A DNA stretch of 64,000 nt, taken from contig NZ_JBHTJI010000001.1 of NCBI RefSeq assembly GCF_042675665.1, positions 1,922,001-1,986,000 of the forward strand, in the 5' to 3' direction. The stretch comes from Mariniflexile jejuense (GTDB lineage: Bacteria > Bacteroidota > Bacteroidia > Flavobacteriales > Flavobacteriaceae). This document shows, in pieces, positions 55,405 through 64,000 of the stretch. Numbering within the stretch: the stretch's first letter is position 1; every line of letters starts with the position of its first letter. Under the pieces are notes generated by a model. The model was given only the letters and a program-made list of their open reading frames with translations. It did no database searches and had not been told where the DNA came from. Position numbers and translations under genes: made by a program.

Positions 55405-58400
55405 ATGAAACAATTATTTTTAAAGTATTTATTTATTGTTTCCGTTATTTTTTCTGGGCTTACAGCCAATGCTCAGGAAAAAACCATCAATGGAAATATA
55501 AAAGATGCGAATGGCGTGCCTCTACCAGGTGTAAATGTTTTGGTAAAAAACACAACCAGAGGTGCTCAAACCGATTTTGATGGCAATTTCACTATTAATG
55601 CTAAAGCCGGTGAAGTTTTAGTAATTTCATTTGTTGGTATGAAAACAAAAGAAGTTGCTATTGATACCAAAGCAACCTATAATATCACTTTATTGGAAGA
55701 CGCTGCGCAATTAGATGAAGTAGTAGTGGTTGGTTACGGTACGCAAAAGAAATCGGATGTTACTGGAGCTCTTGTAAGTGTAACTGCTGAAGATTTAGCT
55801 TCAAGACCTGTAAATAATGCTGTTCAAGCTATGCAAGGTAAAGCTGCTGGTGTTGATATTTCTTCAAACGAGCGTCCTGGAACTGTTGGAACAATTAGAA
55901 TTCGTGGAACACGTTCTATAACAGCCAATAGTTCTCCATTATATGTAGTAGATGGTATTCCTTTAAATTCAGGAGGTATTGATTTTATTAACCCTAATGA
56001 TATTGAATCAATAGAAGTTCTTAAAGATGCTTCTGCAACTGCTATTTTTGGATCTCGTGGTGCTAATGGTGTTATTCTTGTATCTACTAAAAAAGGTAAA
56101 AATGGTAGATTTAATATAAACTACGATTCTGCAGTAACCACAGAAAGTATCAACGAAAATGCACCTTTAATGAATGCTGCAGATTACATCGAATTACGTC
56201 GTTGGGCAAGACACTACTCTAATCCTTCTGCTTTTCCAGCAGGTAATGCACCAACCATCGCTAATGATAGAACCATCTTTTTAGATACTGCCGATCCTAC
56301 AGCTTGGGCAAACATTGAAAAAGGTTGGGCTACAGGTACTTGGGATGGCTCGAAAGTAAGCACTACTGATTGGACAAAATATGTTACACAAACAGGTATT
56401 ACACAACAACACACATTAAGTGTTAGTGGTGGTTCTGATAAAATGAAAGCTTACGGTTCTTTTGGGTACATTGATAATACGGGAACTTTAAAAGGGCAAA
56501 GCTACAAGCGTTATAATGGTGTTGTAAACGTAGATTTAACTCCAGCAAATTGGTTTTCTATGGGTCTTAATCTTAATACAAGTTATGGATTAAATGAATA
56601 TGGTTTATCAAACGTTGGTCGTTCTGCTGTAGCATCTTCAGATGGTATTTACTTAACAGCAAGACAAAACCTTCCGTACGCTTTACCTTATGACGCAAAT
56701 GGTAATAGAATACAAAATCCAGGTGGCGATTCTACAATTAGAAACGTTGCTGAAGAATACAAATATTCACAAGATCAACGTGTAACATTACGTGCATTTG
56801 GTAGTTTATATGCACAATTAGATTTAGGTGCAATATTCCCTGCATTAGAAGGTTTAAAATATCGTGTTAATTTTGGACCAGACATTACTTCATACAGAAA
56901 CGGTGTGTTTTTAGATGGTTTATCATCTGCGCGTTCAGGCACAAGTTTTGCTTCGTTAGCAAAAGATCAAACCATTTCATACACATTAGACAATTTGATT
57001 TATTACAACAAAACAATAGGCAAGCATGATTTTGGATTAACTTTATTACAAAGTAAAACGCAATATACCAATGAATCAAGTGCTATGTCTGCACAAGGCA
57101 TTGCAAATCCTAAAAACAAGTGGAATGCATTAACTACAGCAAACGTAACTTTAGCTAGTTATTCGTCAGATTTTGTTGAATCGGGTTTATTTTCATACAT
57201 GGGTAGATTGAACTATGGATTTAACGATAAATACCTTTTAACGGCATCACTTCGTTATGATGCTGCTTCTCAATTATCGCCAGGAAATAAAAGTGACTAT
57301 TTCCCTAGTGCATCTTTAGGATGGCGTTTAGATAAAGAAGATTTTATAAAAAACATTTCTTGGATTAATTCACTAAAATTAAGAGCTGGATATGGAATTA
57401 CTGGTAGTGCAGCCGTTGATCCTTACGATACTACACCTCCTTTAACACAAGTACTATATTCAACATTTTCAGGAACGGTAAACAATTCAAATTTAGGTAA
57501 TACAGAACTAGGTTGGGAAAAAACAACTCAATATAACTACGGTATTGATTTTGGTATATTTAAAAATAGAATTTCTGGAAGTCTAGAATATTACACAACA
57601 GAAACTAACGATTTATTACTAGACAGAGCTATTCCTAGTGTTTCTGGTTTCTTTAATACCATTGCAAATATTGGAAAAACAAAAGGAAATGGTGTTGAAC
57701 TAACATTAAACACTGTTAACGTAAAGGCTGGCGATTTTGAGTGGAGCTCTAACTTAAGTGCTTCTTACCAAAAAAGCACCATAGTTGAATTACAAAATGG
57801 TAAGTTTGATGACATTAACAACAACCGTTTTATAGGTTATACTCAAGGTGTAATATATGGCTTTGAATCTAATGGGGTTTGGAGACCAGAAGATGCTGCA
57901 GAAATGCAAAAATTTAATGATGCTGCTGGAAGTACCATTTTTACATTTGGTAACGCAAGACCAGTAGACCAAAATGGTGATTATAAAATTGACGCGAATA
58001 ATGATCGTGTAATTATAGGAAGTACTGAACCTAAATTTATTACAGGTTTAACTAATACTTTTAATTACAAAAACATTGAATTATCAATTTTTGTATATGG
58101 TCGCATGGGGTATTTATATAACGCAGGTGGTGAAAACTTAAGTGGTAAAACCAGCCAAAGACAACTAGATTATTACACAGATGATAATACAGATGCTGAA
58201 TACCAAAAACCAATTTTCTCAGCTGGTACTGGCGATTTGTACAACCCTATTTTAGGATACAAAAATGGGTCTTTCTTGAAAATACGTAACATTTCGTTAG
58301 GCTATAACTTTAACCAAGATGTTGTTGAAAAAATGGGATTGTCTCGATTAAGATTTTATCTTCAAGCCGCCAACCCTGGTATGATTTTCTCAAAAGTAAG

Positions 58401-58473
58401 TTGGGTAGATTTAGATACAAGAAGTACTTTTTCTAACAGAGGATTTACTTTAGGATTAAATGTTCAATTTTAA
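55405..58473 (+). CDS. SusC/RagA-type TonB-dependent outer-membrane transporter
   Basis: The 1022-residue product has a signal peptide (1-23, TANAQ), a carboxypeptidase-regulatory-like domain (about 26-105, VPLPGVNVLVKNTTRG and TDFDGNFTI), LDEVVVVGYGTQKKSDVTGA, the plug with LKDASATAIFGSRGANGVILVST, and a barrel ending FTLGLNVQF. It has no STN domain. With the SusD 22 bp downstream it imports the oligosaccharides treated by the minus-strand operon and the CE12/GH2 enzymes, probably rhamnogalacturonan-derived. Confidence 0.95.
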   Translation: MKQLFLKYLFIVSVIFSGLTANAQEKTINGNIKDANGVPLPGVNVLVKNTTRGAQTDFDGNFTINAKAGEVLVISFVGMKTKEVAIDTKATYNITLLEDAAQLDEVVVVGYGTQKKSDVTGALVSVTAEDLASRPVNNAVQAMQGKAAGVDISSNERPGTVGTIRIRGTRSITANSSPLYVVDGIPLNSGGIDFINPNDIESIEVLKDASATAIFGSRGANGVILVSTKKGKNGRFNINYDSAVTTESINENAPLMNAADYIELRRWARHYSNPSAFPAGNAPTIANDRTIFLDTADPTAWANIEKGWATGTWDGSKVSTTDWTKYVTQTGITQQHTLSVSGGSDKMKAYGSFGYIDNTGTLKGQSYKRYNGVVNVDLTPANWFSMGLNLNTSYGLNEYGLSNVGRSAVASSDGIYLTARQNLPYALPYDANGNRIQNPGGDSTIRNVAEEYKYSQDQRVTLRAFGSLYAQLDLGAIFPALEGLKYRVNFGPDITSYRNGVFLDGLSSARSGTSFASLAKDQTISYTLDNLIYYNKTIGKHDFGLTLLQSKTQYTNESSAMSAQGIANPKNKWNALTTANVTLASYSSDFVESGLFSYMGRLNYGFNDKYLLTASLRYDAASQLSPGNKSDYFPSASLGWRLDKEDFIKNISWINSLKLRAGYGITGSAAVDPYDTTPPLTQVLYSTFSGTVNNSNLGNTELGWEKTTQYNYGIDFGIFKNRISGSLEYYTTETNDLLLDRAIPSVSGFFNTIANIGKTKGNGVELTLNTVNVKAGDFEWSSNLSASYQKSTIVELQNGKFDDINNNRFIGYTQGVIYGFESNGVWRPEDAAEMQKFNDAAGSTIFTFGNARPVDQNGDYKIDANNDRVIIGSTEPKFITGLTNTFNYKNIELSIFVYGRMGYLYNAGGENLSGKTSQRQLDYYTDDNTDAEYQKPIFSAGTGDLYNPILGYKNGSFLKIRNISLGYNFNQDVVEKMGLSRLRFYLQAANPGMIFSKVSWVDLDTRSTFSNRGFTLGLNVQF

Positions 58474-58494
58474 GAAAATTAAAACAAATAAATT

Positions 58495-60438
58495 ATGAAA
58501 AATTATAAATCATTATATATCAATTTAATGCTTGTAGCTTCTTTAGGTCTCACCTATTCTTGTAGTGAAGATTTTTTAGAAGAAAAATACAATACCGTAT
58601 ACAGTAAAGAATATTACAAAACAGAAGCCGGTATTCAAGCACTTTCTGTTGGAACTTATTACCAAGTTTTTGCTTTAGACATGAACCGAGAGGTGCCGCT
58701 TACTGCAACAGAATCAGGAACAGACGAGTTTCACGTTGGAGGCGACCCATCAAACGGCTTATGGAACTCATACGCTTCGGGATTTGGTTCATTTGTAACT
58801 GTATCAAACTCTAATACTGTTGCAGCAAATACAAATTGGGATAACTTATACATGGGTATTGGAAATGCTAATCAATTAATTGAATCTGCAACTAATATTG
58901 TATCAACAAATGATGCCATCAAAAAAATAGCTTTAGGAGAAGGGTATTTTATGAGAGCGTATAACTATTTAAAATTAGTAAGACAGTATGGAGGTGTTCC
59001 TTTAAAGTTAACTGTTAGCAATACTGTTGAATTGGAATTTACAAGAGCAACAGCAGAACAAGTTTATAGCCAAATTATAGACGATTTAACACAAGCTTAT
59101 AATTTATTAGCTAATTCTGGAGCACCTAACAAAATTACAAAAGATGCGGCAGCTCATTACTTGGCAAAAGCTTATTTATCACGTGCAAGTGAAATTAACG
59201 ATTCTTGGAATTCAGCAACTAAAGCTGCCGATCTTCAGAAAGTAGTTACACTTTCAGATGAAGTTATTGCAAACCACCCACTAGCTCCTAACTATGTTAA
59301 TTTATGGGATTTTAAAGCTGCAAATGGGGCAAATGAAAAATTATCTGAATTAATTTTATCTGCCGATTTTAACTCAAATCAATTAACAACAGGAGGTAAT
59401 CAACAACATTTATATTTCATTTCAACCTATGATCAATTGCCTCAAATGATTCGTAATACATCAGGAGGAAGACCATTTAGTCGTTTAGCACCAACTTACT
59501 TTACGTATGATGCTTTTGACAAAGTTAATGATTCCAGATTCTGGAAAAGTTTTCAAACAAAAGGTATGGTTAATAATAAATCTGGCAATTACTATGTTAA
59601 TGGGGACTTAGGTTATATGTATGTAATTAACAGTCCATCTGACACACGATTTACTAAAACAAGAAATGATGGCACCATCATTTATTCAAAAACCGGAAAA
59701 ACAATCCCTAGTGTATTTGTTGCTTATGCCGCAGACAATTTTGGTTTAATGAAAGATGTAAGATTCCCTTCTTTAAGTAAACACATGGATGGTTCAAGAC
59801 TTGATTTCAATAATACAAAAGGTAGCCGTGATATGATATTAGCACGTTCTGCAGACACTTATTTATTGGCAGCGGAAGCTAAAGTACGCTTAGCTAAATT
59901 AGGAACAGGAACATATAGTGACGCTTTAAGTTATATAAACGTTGTTCGAAACCGTGCTACATATAAATCAGGTGAAGATCGCGCTGCTTATACTGACGGA
60001 TCTGCGGCATGGACTGCTGCTGGACAAGGAACAAGAGCAGTATCTTTTATGCCTGAAAATTCGTATTACGAATCAAATAATATACCTGTAGCAACTACCG
60101 CTACAAATTTAACAATAGCAAGTATTAATACTCTTCCTGCTGCTGATGAAGCTATAATTACAAAATTAGGTTACACCACTGATTATGACCGTATGCTTTG
60201 CTTAGTTTTAAATGAACGTACCAGAGAACTTTGTGGCGAATTTCATCGTTGGGAAGACTTAAGTAGAACTAAAACTTTAGTAGCTAGAGCTAAAGCTTAC
60301 AACCCTGAAGCTGCTCCAAACATTAAAGACTATCATGTTTTAAGACCAATACCACAAACATTTTTAGATGCTATTTATACACAAGGTCGTCCTTTAAATG
60401 CTTCTGAAAAAGCTGCGATGCAAAACCCTGGATATTAA
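58495..60438 (+). CDS. SusD/RagB-type glycan-binding lipoprotein
   Basis: The 647-residue lipoprotein (Cys near residue 23, TYSCSEDFLEEKYN, with acidic residues that favour surface display) pairs with the SusC upstream. Family parts include YYKTEAGIQALSVGTYYQVF, LGEGYFMRAYNYLKLVRQYGGVPL, LARSADTYLLAAEAKVRLAK and LVLNERTRELCGEFHRWEDLSR. It is longer than the two other SusD proteins. It ends before a strong terminator. Confidence 0.95.
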   Translation: MKNYKSLYINLMLVASLGLTYSCSEDFLEEKYNTVYSKEYYKTEAGIQALSVGTYYQVFALDMNREVPLTATESGTDEFHVGGDPSNGLWNSYASGFGSFVTVSNSNTVAANTNWDNLYMGIGNANQLIESATNIVSTNDAIKKIALGEGYFMRAYNYLKLVRQYGGVPLKLTVSNTVELEFTRATAEQVYSQIIDDLTQAYNLLANSGAPNKITKDAAAHYLAKAYLSRASEINDSWNSATKAADLQKVVTLSDEVIANHPLAPNYVNLWDFKAANGANEKLSELILSADFNSNQLTTGGNQQHLYFISTYDQLPQMIRNTSGGRPFSRLAPTYFTYDAFDKVNDSRFWKSFQTKGMVNNKSGNYYVNGDLGYMYVINSPSDTRFTKTRNDGTIIYSKTGKTIPSVFVAYAADNFGLMKDVRFPSLSKHMDGSRLDFNNTKGSRDMILARSADTYLLAAEAKVRLAKLGTGTYSDALSYINVVRNRATYKSGEDRAAYTDGSAAWTAAGQGTRAVSFMPENSYYESNNIPVATTATNLTIASINTLPAADEAIITKLGYTTDYDRMLCLVLNERTRELCGEFHRWEDLSRTKTLVARAKAYNPEAAPNIKDYHVLRPIPQTFLDAIYTQGRPLNASEKAAMQNPGY

Positions 60439-60456
60439 TCCATTTTGCTTAATATT

Positions 60457-60490
60457 AAAAAAATGGAGGTAAATTACCTCCATTTTTTTT
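60457..60490 (+). terminator. Rho-independent terminator after SusD
   Basis: A 14-bp stem (60457-60470 with 60476-60489) has a five-base loop and ends in an eight-T run. It lies 18 bp after the SusD stop and separates SusC/SusD from the double CE12 gene. Confidence 0.88.
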
Positions 60491-60533
60491 TATATAAATT
60501 TACAATACATTAAAAATTGATTAAAATACTACC

Positions 60534-62051
60534 ATGAAAAATTTAAAATTTCTACTATTATTTTTTCTTTCAACTATATTTATAAATTGCAAATCTATTA
60601 CACAATCAACTTCTGAATATGTAAAAAAGCCTACTGTTTACACCGTTGGTGATTCTACGGTAAAAAATGGACGTGGAGACGGTTCTGGAGGTCTTTGGGG
60701 TTGGGGCGATTTTATTGGTCAATATTTGGATTCAACCAAAGTAAACGTAGAAAACCATGCCTTAGGTGGTACCAGCAGCAGAACTTATCAAAACCTTGGT
60801 TTATGGGATGCTGTATATAAAAAATTAAAAAAAGGCGACTATGTTTTAATACAATTTGGGCATAATGATAACGGTCCTATAAACGATACTATTAGAGCAA
60901 GAGGCACTATAAAAGGTACTGGAAACGAAACACAAAAAATAGATAACCTTATTACTAAAAAACATGAAATTGTACATTCATATGGCTGGTATATTAGAAA
61001 AATAGTGAAAGAAGCCAAATCTAAAGGCGCTATACCAATTGTAATGTCACCTATTCCAAGAAATGATTGGAAAGGTCATAAAATACCAAGAAACAATGAA
61101 TCTTACGGCTTATGGGCTAAACAAGTAGCTACACAAGAAAACGTAACATTTATTGATTTAAATGAAAAAATGGCTACAAAACTTGAACCATTAGGAGAAA
61201 ACCAAGTAACCGGCACTTATTTTTACAAACGAGATCACACTCATACTACTGCAAAGGGTGCTGTTCTTGCTGCTTCATGCATTATTGACGCCTTATATTA
61301 CACAAATAATTCACTAAAACAATTTATAATTAACAACCCAAAAATAGTATTACCGAAAAAGAAAAATATTTTTTTAATAGGCGATTCTACCATGGCAAAT
61401 AGCAGCAACCCAAACACAATTGGTTGGGGTGTTGCATTTTCGCAATTTTGCGACACTTTAAGGCTTAATATTATAAATAAAGCTGTTGGAGGTAGAAGTA
61501 CACGATCTTACACTTTTGAAGGTAAATGGGATGCTGTAAAAAAAGAATTTCAAAAAGGCGATTATGTTTTTATACAATTTGGCCATAACGATGCAGGAAA
61601 TATTGATAAAGAAAAATACCGAGGTTCTTTAAAAGGCTTAGGAGAAGAAACACAACAAGTAGAAAGAGATAGTACTACCGAAACTGTACACACTTATGGC
61701 TGGTATATGAAAAAAATGATAAGAGACATAAAAGAAAAAGAAGCTATTCCAATAGTTTTAAGTTTAACACCAAGAAATGAATGGCCAAATAACAAAGTAG
61801 AACGTAGAACAGATACATATGTAAAATGGGCTAAAGAAGCTGCAGAAATTGAAGACGCTTTTTATATAGATGTAAATAATATTATAGCCATTAAATATGA
61901 AGATCTAGGAAAAGAAAATGTAAAAGTATTCTTTCCACAAGATCATACCCACACTAATTTGGAAGGTGCAACATTTACAGCTTTAACTATTGCAAAAGTT
62001 TTAAAAAAAAATAAAGAAATAGGGTTACGTGATTTTATTGAAATTGATTAA
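60534..62051 (+). CDS. Double-domain CE12 acetylesterase
   Basis: The 505-residue lipoprotein (Cys near residue 20, FINCKSITQ) contains two complete SGNH esterase domains. Domain 1 (about 33-255) has YTVGDSTVKNG, HALGGTSSRTY, IQFGHNDNG and RDHTHTTAKGA. Domain 2 (about 275-500) has FLIGDSTMANS, KAVGGRSTRSY, IQFGHNDAG and QDHTHTNLEGA. Both share SYGWY/TYGWY and PRNDW/PRNEW segments, so they arose by duplication. Neither has lost a catalytic residue. The two sites could remove acetyl groups from different positions. It begins 44 bp after a terminator; no GTACAGGATA element was found before it, so it may depend on read-through. Confidence 0.9.
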   Translation: MKNLKFLLLFFLSTIFINCKSITQSTSEYVKKPTVYTVGDSTVKNGRGDGSGGLWGWGDFIGQYLDSTKVNVENHALGGTSSRTYQNLGLWDAVYKKLKKGDYVLIQFGHNDNGPINDTIRARGTIKGTGNETQKIDNLITKKHEIVHSYGWYIRKIVKEAKSKGAIPIVMSPIPRNDWKGHKIPRNNESYGLWAKQVATQENVTFIDLNEKMATKLEPLGENQVTGTYFYKRDHTHTTAKGAVLAASCIIDALYYTNNSLKQFIINNPKIVLPKKKNIFLIGDSTMANSSNPNTIGWGVAFSQFCDTLRLNIINKAVGGRSTRSYTFEGKWDAVKKEFQKGDYVFIQFGHNDAGNIDKEKYRGSLKGLGEETQQVERDSTTETVHTYGWYMKKMIRDIKEKEAIPIVLSLTPRNEWPNNKVERRTDTYVKWAKEAAEIEDAFYIDVNNIIAIKYEDLGKENVKVFFPQDHTHTNLEGATFTALTIAKVLKKNKEIGLRDFIEID

Positions 62052-62370
62052 TTTATTTTTCCAATAAACCTCAACTAATCAACTAAATTCATCAGGCCAA
62101 AAAGCAAAAAAGCTTTAATGCTGAATTTTCACTTAAAACATATATACTATTTTACCCTTAATAGTTGTTAAATTAATATACTGAAATAAACATAAGTTTG
62201 GCTTTTTATGTAAAAAAATTAAAATTATTTTACATAAAACCCTACAAACACAGGATAGTACAGGATAGAAACCCTATTTCATAATAATATTTTTGAGTGT
62301 TAAAGTTTTCGTAAAGAAATGTTAATTAAAATATAATGTCAGTTTCAACAACTTTATAAGTCATCACATA
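62052..62370. other. Intergenic region before the fasciclin gene
   Basis: This 319-bp gap contains the doubled GTACAGGATA element and -7 box at 62248-62295. No clear terminator follows the CE12 gene and no small gene is convincing. Confidence 0.5.
62248..62295 (+). promoter_or_regulatory. Doubled ACAGGATA promoter of the fasciclin gene
   Basis: Two direct copies of CAGGATAGWA start at 62251 and 62261, exactly one DNA turn apart. The second, GTACAGGATA (62258-62267), is followed after 20 bp by TATTTTTG (62288-62295), a full match to TAnnTTTG. The ATG at 62371 leaves a leader of about 70 nt. Confidence 0.72.
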
Positions 62371-64000
62371 ATGAAGAAAAAAATACTCTATTATTTGCTT
62401 TTTTTACCTCTTATTTTTTCTCTTACTAATTGTAGTAGCAAAGAGGAATTTGACAAGTATTATGCAAGACCTGATTATCTTGAACCTCCAATTTACCAAC
62501 AATTGGAAGCCCAAGGAAATTTCAATACACTTACTAAGCTTATAGAAAAAGCTGGCTATAAAGACATTTTAAGTAAAGCTGGGTATTGGACAATGATGGC
62601 TCCAAACGACGATGCTTTTACTGCTTTTTTCCAAGAACAAGGAATTGCAAATGTTGCAAGTATAGATTCTGTACTTGCCTCAAAAATAGTAAGATACGCA
62701 TTAATTTATAATGCATTTCGTACCGAAAGACTTTCAGATTATCAATCCAGAACAGGTTGGGAAGAAGATAACGCATTTAGAAGAAGAACTGCTTATTATG
62801 ATGGGTTTCAAACTAAAACCATTAATGGCAGCCCAATGGTTGTAGCTGGTTCCAACAGAAACAATGCTCCTGGAGCAGATTACTATGTCCCAGGTGATAA
62901 TAACAACAAATACATAACCTACTTTGTTGATGAATACATGACTGCCTTTGGGTTAGGTGCGAGTGATTATAATTATTTTTTTCCAAACACAACCTACACA
63001 GGTTTTAATATACTTAGCGGGCAAACTGTGAAAGCTGATATTGTAGCTGAAAATGGTATCATACATGAAGTGAATAAAGTGTCTCTACCACCTATAAATC
63101 TAGACCAAAAACTTGAAGAAAGTTCAAAATATAGCCTCTTTAGAGAGTTATTAGAAACCAATTTAGTGCAATATGTTTTTGATCAAGATGCAACGACAAC
63201 ATACCAAAACTTTACCCGAAAAACAGATAAAGTCTATGTTAAAGTTTATGATCCAGCTTTGTCTTTTTCGCCAAACAATGAAAACTATATAAAAGAATCG
63301 GACAATGATGGGCAAAATGATGCCTACACCATATTTGCTCCTGAAAATGCTGTATTACAAAAATTTATTGATGATGTGCTTTTAAAAAACTATCCATCGC
63401 TTGATAAACTTCCAAAATATGTATTTGAAGATTTTTTCAATGCTCATATGGTGAAAAATGCTGTATGGCCTTCATTAGTTGCTGGATACAGTAATGCCTT
63501 GGAAGAAGATATTCGAATAAACATGAACACCAATGTTACTGAAGCAAAAGTACTAAGTAATGGTTTCTTCTATGGAACAAACAAAATTCAAGAATCAAAT
63601 TTATTCTTTACCGTTTATACTTCTGCATATTTAGATCCTAGATTTACACTAGCAACGCGTTTATATAACGATGGTTCTGGTTATAGAGAAATAATAAGTA
63701 ACATAACTGGAAGATATACATTGTTTTTACCATCCGACACTGCACTACGAGGACTTGGATACGACTACAATATAAACCGTAGTGAATGGGTATACACTTC
63801 TCCTTCAACAGGCAATACAGTTACAGGAACATTGGCCAGAACTAGTTTACTTCGCGTGCTATATAACGGAATTATTCCTACGCCAAATAATGAATTAAAT
63901 GATTTATCTGGCTCAGGTATTATTCGATCAGGAGATTTTGACTTAGCTGGTGAATATATTAAGTGGCAAAATAATCAGGTTTGGGCTGCTGGCAATGAAG
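62371..64000 (+). CDS. Fasciclin (FAS1) domain lipoprotein, cut by window end
   Basis: The frame is open from ATG 62371 to the last base, giving 543 residues with no stop. The start encodes a lipoprotein signal (Cys near residue 21, LTNCSSKEEFDKYY, acidic after Cys, so probably on the surface). FAS1-like segments are seen: TLTKLIEKAGYKDILSKAGYWTMMAPNDDAFTAFF (about residues 52-87, quoted in part here by its key TMMAPNDDAF), then GIIHEVNKV, a second set (YTIFAPENAVLQKF) and a third (YTLFLPSDTALRGLG). Such proteins often accompany SusC/SusD pairs and probably bind glycan or protein. Its promoter has the doubled GTACAGGATA element, so it belongs to the right-hand regulon. Confidence 0.85.
   Translation, partial: MKKKILYYLLFLPLIFSLTNCSSKEEFDKYYARPDYLEPPIYQQLEAQGNFNTLTKLIEKAGYKDILSKAGYWTMMAPNDDAFTAFFQEQGIANVASIDSVLASKIVRYALIYNAFRTERLSDYQSRTGWEEDNAFRRRTAYYDGFQTKTINGSPMVVAGSNRNNAPGADYYVPGDNNNKYITYFVDEYMTAFGLGASDYNYFFPNTTYTGFNILSGQTVKADIVAENGIIHEVNKVSLPPINLDQKLEESSKYSLFRELLETNLVQYVFDQDATTTYQNFTRKTDKVYVKVYDPALSFSPNNENYIKESDNDGQNDAYTIFAPENAVLQKFIDDVLLKNYPSLDKLPKYVFEDFFNAHMVKNAVWPSLVAGYSNALEEDIRINMNTNVTEAKVLSNGFFYGTNKIQESNLFFTVYTSAYLDPRFTLATRLYNDGSGYREIISNITGRYTLFLPSDTALRGLGYDYNINRSEWVYTSPSTGNTVTGTLARTSLLRVLYNGIIPTPNNELNDLSGSGIIRSGDFDLAGEYIKWQNNQVWAAGNE

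Noticed and set aside
1..64000. CRISPR arrays, tRNA/rRNA genes, insertion sequences, prophage
   Set aside because: No regularly spaced repeats, cloverleaf sequences, transposase or integrase motifs were seen on either strand by reading.

Overview
The window is an AT-rich stretch of a member of the Bacteroidota, most likely the Flavobacteriia/Flavobacteriaceae. Evidence: three SusC/SusD (RagA/RagB) pairs, two proteins with a type IX secretion (T9SS) C-terminal sorting domain, many short-signal lipoproteins, an ECF sigma/FecR pair, and promoters of the Bacteroidota type (TTTG near -33, TAnnTTTG near -7). I cannot name a genus. No rRNA, tRNA, CRISPR array, transposase or integrase was seen. Nearly every gene belongs to pectin degradation, so the window is a compound pectin utilisation region of 36 genes, one of them broken by a stop codon and one cut by the window end.

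Layout. (1) 97-5753, minus strand: a secreted T9SS protein and a very large T9SS pectin methylesterase (CE8). (2) 6364-26100, plus strand: SusC, SusD, a DUF4957/DUF5123-type surface lipoprotein, a PL1-CE8 fusion, then GH28, DUF4861, GH105, GH43, GH28 and four alternating alpha/beta-hydrolase and CE12 esterases. This is a homogalacturonan programme: demethylate, deacetylate, cleave, import, and finish unsaturated and saturated oligosaccharides in the periplasm. (3) 26161-35119: ECF sigma factor, divergent FecR anti-sigma, a SusC with an N-terminal signalling (STN) domain, SusD, an esterase and a CE8. (4) 35202-36827, minus: a PL10 pectate lyase with Ig-like domains interrupted by one in-frame TAG. 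(5) 36995-49488, minus: a tight seven-gene operon (GH28, DUF4861, GH105, DUF4450, a beta-propeller protein, a GH43-like protein, a six-hairpin glycosidase-like protein), suited to a branched pectin such as rhamnogalacturonan. (6) 49758-64000, plus: GntR-type regulator, CE12, GH2, SusC, SusD, a double CE12 and a fasciclin-domain lipoprotein that runs off the end.

Regulation appears to be split three ways. Four promoters of the homogalacturonan part (5901-5944, 6179-6222, 15423-15466, 36877-36920) carry an AATCGATT palindrome at exactly the same place, two bases after the -7 box, as expected for a LacI-type repressor whose gene is not in the window. Four promoters of the right-hand part (49511-49548, 50845-50882, 55117-55154, 62248-62295) share the element GTACAGGATA exactly 20 bp before a -7-like box; the adjacent GntR-type protein is the obvious candidate to bind it. 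The middle SusC/SusD locus seems to be controlled by the ECF sigma/FecR/STN relay.

The least understood parts are the two DUF4861 proteins, which sit in the same GH28-DUF4861-GH105 order in both halves, and the DUF4450, beta-propeller and six-hairpin proteins of the minus-strand operon. All functions are assigned by reading motifs by eye; no database search was possible.
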